NCBI GenBank assembly: GCA_027451445.1
Contig: DAIDJG010000497.1
Location: 1-49,895 of the forward strand
Reading direction: 5' to 3'
DNA from: Singulisphaera sp.
GTDB lineage: Bacteria; Planctomycetota; Planctomycetia; Isosphaerales; Isosphaeraceae
DNA: 49,895 nt
Shown: piece after piece, positions 7,933-15,219 of the stretch
Position numbering within the stretch: the first letter of the stretch is position 1
Layout: each line of letters begins with the position of its first letter
The notes under the pieces: generated by a model
Told to the model about the DNA's origin: nothing
Databases searched by the model: none
Seen by the model: the letters and a program-made list of their open reading frames with translations, nothing else
Position numbers and translations under genes: made by a program

Positions 7933-9666
7933 TCATCGATCCAGAACGCGTCGATTATCGTAATCACGCACACGCCTCTGGAGCCAGCTTGGAGTGCGAG
8001 CAGGGTCAACACGGACCGCTCGTTCTGCTGGCCGCGTGGCAAACCCAAGGTCGTCAGGATCGTGACCGCCTCGTTGACCTTGCTCGCGACAGCGATCCGC
8101 GAGATCGTCCGCGACCAGACCGTTGATTCCCAACTCATCCAGCACCAGCCGTTCGAGCGTGTCCGGCCGGAACTCTCCGAGTCCCCGGACTCGCCGGCCG
8201 ATGGCCGCAACTTGCTCAAGGTTCGGGAAGGGAATCGTCCGGATTTCCGTGGCGTTCACCTGGGTGTTGCCGCTGATGATGCGGAAGTATCGATCCAACA
8301 ACGCTGAGTTGAAAAGAGCGGTCAATCCATACACTTCATCGACCGTGAGCTCGCGTTCGGCGTGATAGACGTAGTTGAGGTGGTTCTCGAGTGCGAGATA
8401 GTTCTGCTCGCCATCCGCTTGCAGGAACCAGCTCGCCGTGAGCCGGCGCCGCTCTTCCTTTGCGCTGAACCGTCGCAGCAAGACGTAGTTTCGCGAGGGT
8501 ACCAGATGTTTCAACGATTCGCGGCAGACCCGGAACGCCGTGGGTTTGGCTCGTTTTTCGAGGGGCCAGGTCGTCTGAAAGGCCTTGATGTTGTGCGGCT
8601 CCAGGAGCGGAGCCCATTCGTCAGAATCGGGTGCTGCGAGCAGGAGTTCTCGCGCTCGAAACAGCACGACCGGCCCAGTCGAAATGCAAAGCCCCAGGTC
8701 AGCGAACCGGTGCGGCCACGCTTCCACCGCCTCCAGGATCGAACGGTCCTCCTCCGAGACGGGGATCCGGAGAACCATGTCACCCGCGGAATTGTCGAGC
8801 ACGGTCGTTACCGGCAGGGCGAGTGCGTCAAGTCGCTCAGGAATCTCCCTGCCCGGGCTGCTGGTGATGCGGATCGAGGGACCGGCCACACCCGGACGTT
8901 GCGTGAGCGTGATGAGGCTCTCCTGCAGGATGTCTTCAAACGTGCTGCGTCGGCACTCGAAAAGGTGAACATGGCGCAGGGCCATATGTGAGAAAAACCA
9001 GCGCCGGAAGTTCTTGAAGTAGAGGCCATTGCAGAAGCTGCGCGGCGTGATGGCCACCATCTCCCCGTTCGGCCGTAACAACTCCGCCGCCCTGGCCATG
9101 AACATCATGTAGATGTTCGACTGGCCCTGGAACACGTCGCCCATGGCCAGGGCGTGAGCCGAATCCGCCCCCGTCTTGAAGTAGGGCGGATTCATGATCA
9201 CCGCGTCGAATTCTTCCCCGGCATCGCCGTCGTCGAACAGCATGCGCTGCGGTCGGCGGCCGCCGGCGTTCAGGATAAAGTCTTCGTCGCGGATCCTGAA
9301 ATCGAAGTCGCGACCCGCCTCGGCAAAAGCCGACCGGCAATGCCGCATGTTCTCCTCGAGAAGCGGCAACAGTTTGGGGTCGCTCTCGTAGAGCGTGATA
9401 TCCAGGCCGTGAGAAGACGGCAGTGCGAGCAGCCGTTCGCAGAACGCCGCCGCCAGTGAGCCCACACCCGCTCCCGGATCGAGCAGGCGCACCTGTTCGG
9501 GAATGCGCGTGAATAAGGACGCCATGTATCGGCAAATGCCGGCGGGTGTGAAAACCTGCCCGCGTTCTTTTCGCGAATCGACCGTGGTGACTGCCTCGTG
9601 CCGCCTCTGGAGCGTGTTCGCAAAGGTCATCAGATCGATGAGTTTCGACGGTCTTGCAGCCTGCAT
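7933..9666 (-). CDS. Eco57I/PstI-type DNA N6-adenine methyltransferase
   Basis: This 577-residue class I SAM-dependent methyltransferase would methylate adenine in a specific DNA site. It shows 'RGQVFTP', motif I 'DPGAGVG' (about 63-69) and catalytic motif IV 'NPPY' (159-162), followed by a target-recognition half ending near 'VADDLADR'. The start at 9666 is chosen because AGGA lies 8 nt upstream. The ATG at 9630 has no Shine-Dalgarno, and a frame-breaking 23-nt duplication lies just upstream. The last roughly 48 residues look unlike the family: they are out-of-frame translation of a former restriction-endonuclease start (see pseudogene). It is therefore probably a solitary methyltransferase with an aberrant C-terminal tail. 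Confidence 0.85.
   Translation of the reverse strand: MQAARPSKLIDLMTFANTLQRRHEAVTTVDSRKERGQVFTPAGICRYMASLFTRIPEQVRLLDPGAGVGSLAAAFCERLLALPSSHGLDITLYESDPKLLPLLEENMRHCRSAFAEAGRDFDFRIRDEDFILNAGGRRPQRMLFDDGDAGEEFDAVIMNPPYFKTGADSAHALAMGDVFQGQSNIYMMFMARAAELLRPNGEMVAITPRSFCNGLYFKNFRRWFFSHMALRHVHLFECRRSTFEDILQESLITLTQRPGVAGPSIRITSSPGREIPERLDALALPVTTVLDNSAGDMVLRIPVSEEDRSILEAVEAWPHRFADLGLCISTGPVVLFRARELLLAAPDSDEWAPLLEPHNIKAFQTTWPLEKRAKPTAFRVCRESLKHLVPSRNYVLLRRFSAKEERRRLTASWFLQADGEQNYLALENHLNYVYHAERELTVDEVYGLTALFNSALLDRYFRIISGNTQVNATEIRTIPFPNLEQVAAIGRRVRGLGEFRPDTLERLVLDELGINGLVADDLADRCREQGQRGGHDPDDLGFATRPAERAVRVDPARTPSWLQRRVRDYDNRRVLDR
7983..8084 (-). pseudogene. Relic of BsuBI/PstI-type restriction endonuclease (N-terminal fragment)
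   Basis: In a different minus-strand frame from the methyltransferase, this stretch encodes 'SKVNEAVTILTTLGLP' followed by 'QQNERSVLTLLALQAG'. That matches the conserved N-terminus of BsuBI/PstI-family type II endonucleases ('LGLP..QQNERS..TLLAL'). In intact systems the endonuclease gene directly follows this methyltransferase. Here no start codon precedes the fragment, and similarity stops after about 34 codons, where unrelated sequence and the HipA-like gene follow. Loss of a few bases at the junction would explain both the missing ATG and the methyltransferase reading past its expected end. Confidence 0.7.
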
Positions 9667-9698
9667 GGGCTCGTCCTTGCAGCCTGCATGGGCTCGTT
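9653..9698. repeat. 23-nt tandem duplication at methyltransferase 5' end
   Basis: Two adjacent 23-nt units (9653-9675 and 9676-9698), beginning CTTGCAGCCTGCATGGGCTC, differ only at the last base. Each contains an ATG (minus strand) with AGGA upstream. Because 23 is not a multiple of three, only the downstream copy's ATG (9666) is in frame with the methyltransferase. Confidence 0.8.
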
Positions 9699-9918
9699 CC
9701 GGGGTCTTGTCATCCTGCAACCCCGGTAGATTAACAAGCAGGCAAATTCTGTACAAATGCGCCCTTTCGCTCCCGAGCGCGAAGTGAGGCAATGATGCCG
9801 GCGTCCGATTGCCGCTAATGAGCAGATTTTGGTATCAATGCGTGGTTTGGGTAAATGAGATTGGGTCAATCCGTAACTCATTTCGGACGCAAGTCCATAG
9901 TTCAATTTAGGTCGCTAG

Positions 9919-9937
9919 GTTCGACAAGTTGCCGAAC
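9919..9937. promoter_or_regulatory. Candidate operator palindrome between divergent operons
   Basis: GTTCGACAAGTTGCCGAAC is a 19-bp palindrome with 8 of 9 pairs matching around a central G. It sits between the methyltransferase and GHKL operons, about 20 bp upstream of a consensus -35 box. Its position fits an operator, but no cognate regulator is encoded next to it. Confidence 0.4.
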
Positions 9938-9957
9938 GGCGCGAATTTAGGGTTTTG

Positions 9958-9986
9958 TTGACATCGGCATTTCGCCGAATTGGGAT
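9958..9986 (+). promoter_or_regulatory. Candidate sigma-70-type promoter for GHKL operon
   Basis: A consensus -35 TTGACA (9958-9963) is followed after 17 bp by TGGGAT (9981-9986), a weak -10. It lies about 175 bp upstream of the chosen start at 10161, implying a longish leader. Confidence 0.35.
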
Positions 9987-10160
9987 GAGCTTGATAGGAT
10001 CGGCGGGATGTTGCCCACGGTTCGACAGAACCAGGGGCTTCGGGTACAATCGGAGAAACCCGAAGGGCAAGCTCTGTTTGGGGCGATCAACGGCCTAAAC
10101 GGCAGCAGTTCCTTGCGTTGTAGGGACTGGAGCATCTCCGAAGTTTGGAAGGAGGGGGGT

Positions 10161-12254
10161 ATGCCAATCGAGTACCTCCACTTCTCAACGGAGATGCTGC
10201 GCCGGCTCGGTGAAGAACTGAACCCCCATGCCGATCAAGGGATCTTGGAGCTTATCCGCAACGCGTATGACGCGGACGCAACAGTCTGCGTGGTCGAGCT
10301 GATCAACACGCACCACGGTGGCGGGACGATTCGGGTCGCCGATGACGGCAGTGGCATGACGATTGACGCCATCCGCAACGGTTGGCTCGTGCTCGGCAAA
10401 TCGGAGAAGACGACGGTCAGGCGGACCAAGCTCAAGCGATTCCCGGTGGGGAATAAGGGCATCGGCCGGCTGGCGGCACTGCGAATGGGCCACACGGCGA
10501 GGCTGACCAGCCGACCGGCTAGCGATCCCACGTTGGAGCACACGCTCGACATCGACTGGTCGCTGTTCGACCGGGCATCCCTCGTGGATGAGGTGCCGCT
10601 TGAAATCCGGACATCCAACCGCGATGGCGACATTCCAAATGGAACCATCGTCGAGATTAGCCAACTCCGCAACAGGCTCAGCAAGCCCGACATAAAGCGA
10701 CTCGCCAAGGCACTCGTTCTGCTATCCGATCCATTCCGGGATGACGACGCGCCTGATGCCGCCACCGCTTTCAAGCCAACTCTCAGAGTGAAAGAATTCA
10801 GGGAGCTCGAGGAGCTTGTCGCTCGCGGGTACCGCGAGGAGGCGGACTTCTACCTGCGCGCCGAACTCGACAGTAAAGGCCGCGCAAGCGCCGTGGTGCG
10901 CAGTTATTCGCGAGATGTGATCTTTGAGGCAACGCACGCGGATATCTCGGACAAGGCAAACAATCCTCCCTACAGGGCGCCGGCCGCGGTTTTCGACTTA
11001 TGGTGGTTCGTCCTTTCTGGACGGAACTTTTCGCCGCGATCCATTACCCTGTCTGAGATCAGGGAGTGGCTGGGGGAGTTCGGTGGGGTCCACCTCTACC
11101 ACCGCGGGATGCGCGTTTCACCGTACAGCGACTTCGACTGGTTGGACATGAACCTGCGGCGAGTTCGTTCCCCCGAGGTTCGTCCTTCGACAAACAACTC
11201 CATCGGCCGAGTTGCCGTGTTGGATGAGTCGGGTGTCTTACAGCCGAAGACGGACCGAATTGGCTTTATTGAAAACACCGCGTTCCTTGAGATCCGCCGT
11301 TTCGCCACGGATGTCCTCGAGTGTTTTGCCGACATGATGCTGCGTAGACGCGAGCAGCAGAGGACGGGACAGAAGGAGCGGACGGAGAATACCGTCCGCA
11401 GGGCGGAAAAAAAGCTAAAGGCTGTTGTCGAATCGGTTCCGCAAGAAGCCAAGGAATCGGTAATGCGGGCGATCGACGAATACGAGAAAGCCAAGCAACG
11501 CGAGACAAACACGCTCCGAGAGGATTTGCAGCTCTACCGCACGCTCGGAACGGTCGGCACGACGGCAGCGGCGTTTGCGCATCAGTCGAAGAACCCACTC
11601 GTCCACATGTCTAGTTCAGCAGGCACTCTAGAGGAGGCTATCGCCGATGACTGGCTATTCAAGCGGCAACTACTGGCTGAGCTAGCGGGGGGCATCCGGC
11701 GGAACGCCGATTCGCTGTTGTCGTTTGCGAGAGTGACGCTCGGGCTGCTACAGCACGAGAAACGCCGGCGCGGGGCCGTCTGCGTCAACGGGTCGGTGAG
11801 GGATATCGTCGCCCTGCTGGAGCCATACAGTGCGCTGCGCGAGGCTAGGGTGGACATCGATCTTCAGGCCGAGCACGACGAGGTGCTCGCCAGCAGGGCA
11901 GCGATGGAGTCTATATTAACAAATTTGTTCATAAATTCACTAAAATCGTTTGAGAGGAACCCGCCGGGAGATCGGATGATCGTTGTGCGGACCCGAAATG
12001 TCCAGGAGCGAGCCGGCAAGGAGCGGGAGTTCATTCAGCTTTCGGTGCTGGATAATGGCCCGGGCATTACCGGCCTAAATGTCCAGGACATCTGGCTGCC
12101 AGGCAAAACAACGACGGAGGAAGGGACTGGTCTGGGTCTGACGATCGTAAAGGACGTTGTAACCGAGTTGGGAGGACGCGTGACGGCCGTGCCGCATGGC
12201 GAACTTGGTGGCGCCGAATTCCTCGTCCACCTGCCTGTCCGATCGGGGGGCTGA
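10161..12254 (+). CDS. Double-GHKL sensor ATPase/histidine kinase
   Basis: The 697-residue protein joins two ATPase modules. The N-terminal one is MORC/HSP90-like: 'ELIRNAYDAD' (30-39), 'DDGSGM' (61-66) and 'GNKGIGRL' (about 96-103). The second is a histidine-kinase core: a DHp-like helix with 'AFAHQSKNPL' (His474, Gln in place of the usual Glu), N-box 'NLFINS' (Asn588, Asn592), 'DNGPGI' (631-636) and 'GTGLGLTIV'. A Lys/Glu-rich coiled coil (about 395-460) links them. The ATG at 10161 is preceded by AAGGAGG with 5-nt spacing, much better than the ATG at 10008. No transmembrane segment is present, so it is a cytoplasmic sensor. The receiver gene starts 3 bp after its stop. Phosphotransfer to that receiver is inferred. 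Confidence 0.88.
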   Translation: MPIEYLHFSTEMLRRLGEELNPHADQGILELIRNAYDADATVCVVELINTHHGGGTIRVADDGSGMTIDAIRNGWLVLGKSEKTTVRRTKLKRFPVGNKGIGRLAALRMGHTARLTSRPASDPTLEHTLDIDWSLFDRASLVDEVPLEIRTSNRDGDIPNGTIVEISQLRNRLSKPDIKRLAKALVLLSDPFRDDDAPDAATAFKPTLRVKEFRELEELVARGYREEADFYLRAELDSKGRASAVVRSYSRDVIFEATHADISDKANNPPYRAPAAVFDLWWFVLSGRNFSPRSITLSEIREWLGEFGGVHLYHRGMRVSPYSDFDWLDMNLRRVRSPEVRPSTNNSIGRVAVLDESGVLQPKTDRIGFIENTAFLEIRRFATDVLECFADMMLRRREQQRTGQKERTENTVRRAEKKLKAVVESVPQEAKESVMRAIDEYEKAKQRETNTLREDLQLYRTLGTVGTTAAAFAHQSKNPLVHMSSSAGTLEEAIADDWLFKRQLLAELAGGIRRNADSLLSFARVTLGLLQHEKRRRGAVCVNGSVRDIVALLEPYSALREARVDIDLQAEHDEVLASRAAMESILTNLFINSLKSFERNPPGDRMIVVRTRNVQERAGKEREFIQLSVLDNGPGITGLNVQDIWLPGKTTTEEGTGLGLTIVKDVVTELGGRVTAVPHGELGGAEFLVHLPVRSGG

Positions 12255-12256
12255 TC

Positions 12257-12961
12257 ATGTCTGCTGCGCTTGCCATGCCGAGGCGTCGTGTCGCGGTCGC
12301 GGACGACAGCCCAGAGTATCGTGCCCAGAAGAGCAATCTAGTCGAGTTGGCAGGGTTTGATGCCGTGCCGTTGATGGGCCGTTACGCGAATGTGGACGAC
12401 TTGATTTGCGCGATCGGCGATTCCGGCGCATCCGCTCTTATTTGCGATCACAAGCTGAGTGAGGGCAATTACGCTGGATTTCAGGGCGTCGAGGCCGTCG
12501 CTTATCTTTATGGGTCAATGATACCTGCGATACTAGTCACGGATTACGTTGACAGCGATCTTAAATACTCAATTCGGAAGCATCGGAAGCGGGTGCCCGT
12601 TCTCATTAGGGGAAGTGAAATGCGGCCGCGGATCATCCAGGCTGGAATTGAAGCATGGGAGAAGGAGGTGATTCATAAGGAGATCCCAGTGGCTCGTCGG
12701 CCACGGCGAGCGTTCGTAGTTATCGATGAGGTCGCAAACCCGGTTAACGGGGAGACCTATACGGTTTTCATCCCACGATGGCGTGAGCACGAAGCGGTGT
12801 CTCTCCCGAAGGATTCAATTCCCGCAGACATTCGCCCCGCGCTGAAGAAGGGCTCGATCCTGATCGCTAGCGTGAACACAGAGGCTGAGAAGATCGACGA
12901 CCTCTACTTTGACAACTTTGAACTCACCCCGGATGAGGACTTGGAGAATGAACCGGCCTAG
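12257..12961 (+). CDS. Receiver-domain (response-regulator-like) protein
   Basis: The 234-residue protein has an N-terminal receiver domain with acidic pair Asp16/Asp17, phospho-acceptor Asp64 in 'ICDHKL', and Thr95 in 'ILVTDY'. The usual conserved Lys after beta-5 seems replaced ('VPVLIRG'). The C-terminal about 90 residues have no HTH and look like a small beta-rich domain ending in an acidic tail. So it is not a classical transcription factor. It starts 3 bp after the kinase stop, and its end overlaps the hydrolase start by 14 bp, giving tight coupling. It probably relays phosphorylation to the hydrolase by protein contact (inference). Confidence 0.8.
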   Translation: MSAALAMPRRRVAVADDSPEYRAQKSNLVELAGFDAVPLMGRYANVDDLICAIGDSGASALICDHKLSEGNYAGFQGVEAVAYLYGSMIPAILVTDYVDSDLKYSIRKHRKRVPVLIRGSEMRPRIIQAGIEAWEKEVIHKEIPVARRPRRAFVVIDEVANPVNGETYTVFIPRWREHEAVSLPKDSIPADIRPALKKGSILIASVNTEAEKIDDLYFDNFELTPDEDLENEPA

Positions 12962-13940
12962 TCTCGTGGTCCTTGATGTCGGGCACGGCAATGCCGCAGT
13001 GCTACTCGACAAAGGTGGCGCGATTGTCATTGACACGGGAAGGGGCGGAGTGCTGCTCGATTTCCTCAGAGAGATGAATATTAAATATGTGGATTGTTTG
13101 ATGATATCACATGCCGACGTCGACCATGTTAAGAACGCGCCAGATCTCCTGCTCGATGAGGAGATCAAGGTCGGCACGGTCTGCTACAACTCGGACGCTA
13201 GCAAGCAGACCCGCGTCTGGAAGCTGTTTCGCAAAGCCATCAAGACCGCGCGCCGGAAGGACGGCACCGTTGGCGACCCGCAACTGACTATAACCCAAAC
13301 GGGTCGGTTGGATCGCGGCGACGTTCATGTCGAGGTGCTCTACCCGATGCCCGAGATGGCGGCCAGCGCCCCCGGTGGCAAAGATGACGATGATGAAACC
13401 CTCACGTCCAATTCAATGAGCGCGGTGATCAGGCTCACCACCAAAGCCGGCCCCATGGTCTTGATGGCTGGCGACGTAGAGAGCGGCTGCCTAGAGGCAT
13501 GGAAGGAGGAGAAGATAGATCCGGGGGCCAAATTGCTGGTGTTCCCCCATCACGGCGGTAATCCCGGCAAGGATGACCCCGTCACGTTCGCGGTCGAGAT
13601 GATGAAGGCGGTCAGGCCGGAGACCGTCATCTTTTCCATTCATCGGACACAGTACGAACTGCCCATTCCGCAAGTCGTTGACGTCATCCGACGCAATTCG
13701 CCGGGGGTTCGTATCGTCTGCACTCAACTCTCGGCGCATTGCTCGGCTAGGGTGCCGGCTACGGCTGGCGCACACCTGACCCCTCATGTAGCCAGCGGAA
13801 AGCCAACTAACACCTGTTGTGCCGGAACTGTGGTAATCGACCTCTCCGGGAATATCCCGCAAGTTATGCCCCTTACATCTGATCACGAGGACTTTATCGA
13901 CTCGCTCGCCGGTGCGCCCCTGTGTCGGCGCGCCCTGTGA
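12948..13940 (+). CDS. ComEC-like metallo-beta-lactamase-fold hydrolase
   Basis: The 330-residue protein resembles the free-standing ComEC/Rec2 C-terminal MBL domain. It opens 'VLDVGHGNA' and has the metal motif 'SHADVDH' (His55, Asp57, Asp59, His60), then 'MAGDVE' and 'FPHHGG' as further ligands. This class acts on nucleic acids or phosphodiesters. The ATG at 12948 lies inside the receiver gene's end. An ATG at 12933 would remove no domain, but 12948 matches the family start. There is no signal peptide or membrane segment, so it is a cytoplasmic effector candidate controlled by the preceding kinase/receiver pair. The C-terminus is Cys/Arg-rich and unusual. Confidence 0.85.
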   Translation: MNRPSLVVLDVGHGNAAVLLDKGGAIVIDTGRGGVLLDFLREMNIKYVDCLMISHADVDHVKNAPDLLLDEEIKVGTVCYNSDASKQTRVWKLFRKAIKTARRKDGTVGDPQLTITQTGRLDRGDVHVEVLYPMPEMAASAPGGKDDDDETLTSNSMSAVIRLTTKAGPMVLMAGDVESGCLEAWKEEKIDPGAKLLVFPHHGGNPGKDDPVTFAVEMMKAVRPETVIFSIHRTQYELPIPQVVDVIRRNSPGVRIVCTQLSAHCSARVPATAGAHLTPHVASGKPTNTCCAGTVVIDLSGNIPQVMPLTSDHEDFIDSLAGAPLCRRAL

Positions 13941-14144
13941 CTCGTTAGTCGCGTGGGGCCGCCGCGCTGAGTCGGCGCCAGTCAGTCGAACCTCGACAAG
14001 AAAAGCAAGGCAAGGACGTGCATCACGTGCGGCAGCGGCAAGCTACGCATACACTCATCCAATTGGATCGCGTTGCCTGTCCCGTAGTTCTCCTTCGATC
14101 ATTTCAATCGGGATGGAGGTTCTTCGAAATCCGGAGACGTGAAT

Positions 14145-15014
14145 ATGTCTGTATGCCATTTGTGCGAGATTCAGCCAACATTCAAGAAGTGTCACGTCGT
14201 GTCGGATTTTGTCATCCGCTATTTGAAGACCCAATCAATCCAAGGAGCGATCTACTACTCTTGGGCGGAGAAGTTCGCTCAGAAGCAGATTTACGGGCCA
14301 TACTTCTGCCGGGATTGCGACAACCACGTCATCGGAACTTGGGAAACCCGGTTCAGTCAAGACGTGTTCCCCGATCCGATGGCCGCAACCAACGAATGGG
14401 GACTTGATTCTTCGATCAAGTTTATTCTATCGCTTTGCTATCGGTATGCGATGCATAATCTGAGGGTATCCCCGCACCGCATCAACACGACGCTGAATGA
14501 ACTCTTTCGAGACGTCGGCCGAGCTGCTCTCCGGGACACAAGCCGGCTGGGCACCCAGCTTTTTGTCTATCCGTATGTGTATCGCCCGCTCACGATGACA
14601 TGCGGCTTGCGTCCCGGCGTCAATCGTTTCCTGACCATGGGGTTTCACTCGCGACCTCACCCTGCTGAGGAGAATCTTCCCAATGTTCTCGCCGTGTACC
14701 TGCCCCGCATGATCTTCTTATATTCGCTCGGAGATTTGACGCAGACAGGAGATCCGGATTTCGCCGGGTTCACAGATTTGCGGCCTGGCGCGACCTTCAC
14801 CCCGGCGACATCCAACATCGAGATGCCAGAAATTTTTGCACAATATATAAATCAAGGGATATTAGAGACAAAGCGGCATTTGAGCGGCTGGGGACTCTGG
14901 AACCGGTTCAACCGGCGGGCGATGTCGGGGAGTAATATCCACCAATGCTTGGCCGCGGATGAACAACTGAGGGGCTGGCAGCGCGTTAATTGCGTTCAGC
15001 AACAGTTTGCATGA
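14145..15014 (+). CDS. HNH-like zinc-binding protein of unknown function
   Basis: The 289-residue protein begins with a treble-clef-like zinc motif: Cys4-x2-Cys7, then 'KKCHVVSDF' (His17), and Cys55-x2-Cys58 in 'FCRDCD'. The arrangement resembles HNH-like proteins with a 'KSHIIPEF' signature that recur in mobile and defence islands. The remaining about 220 residues are not recognised. ATG 14145 is preferred over GTG 14139 because GGAG lies 8 nt upstream of it. The gene contains AT-rich codon runs (for example 14838-14870) unlike the surrounding high-GC genes, suggesting acquisition. It lies about 200 bp after the hydrolase, so co-transcription is possible. Nuclease activity is unproven. Confidence 0.6.
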   Translation: MSVCHLCEIQPTFKKCHVVSDFVIRYLKTQSIQGAIYYSWAEKFAQKQIYGPYFCRDCDNHVIGTWETRFSQDVFPDPMAATNEWGLDSSIKFILSLCYRYAMHNLRVSPHRINTTLNELFRDVGRAALRDTSRLGTQLFVYPYVYRPLTMTCGLRPGVNRFLTMGFHSRPHPAEENLPNVLAVYLPRMIFLYSLGDLTQTGDPDFAGFTDLRPGATFTPATSNIEMPEIFAQYINQGILETKRHLSGWGLWNRFNRRAMSGSNIHQCLAADEQLRGWQRVNCVQQQFA

Positions 15015-15219
15015 GACCCTTGAGGCGGAGATAAAAGCCAAGCACTAAGCATGGAACTTCTGCATGTTCAGTTCCTGGCCAGTGTTTCCGCTTCAACTCA
15101 TCATTCGTTATCCCTGTACGGGCTACACTCGCCGCTCCGAGGCCCGTCGAAGCAGCCACGCGCGGCGAGCAGGTGTCGGTGATCCAGCGTAAAGGCTATC
15201 ATCTCGAATAGGAGAGAAT

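Noticed and set aside
13941..14144. Short frame with a 'CITCGSGK' zinc-like motif after the hydrolase gene
   Set aside because: It lacks a start codon in context, is shorter than any zinc-binding family considered, and could not be joined to either neighbour.
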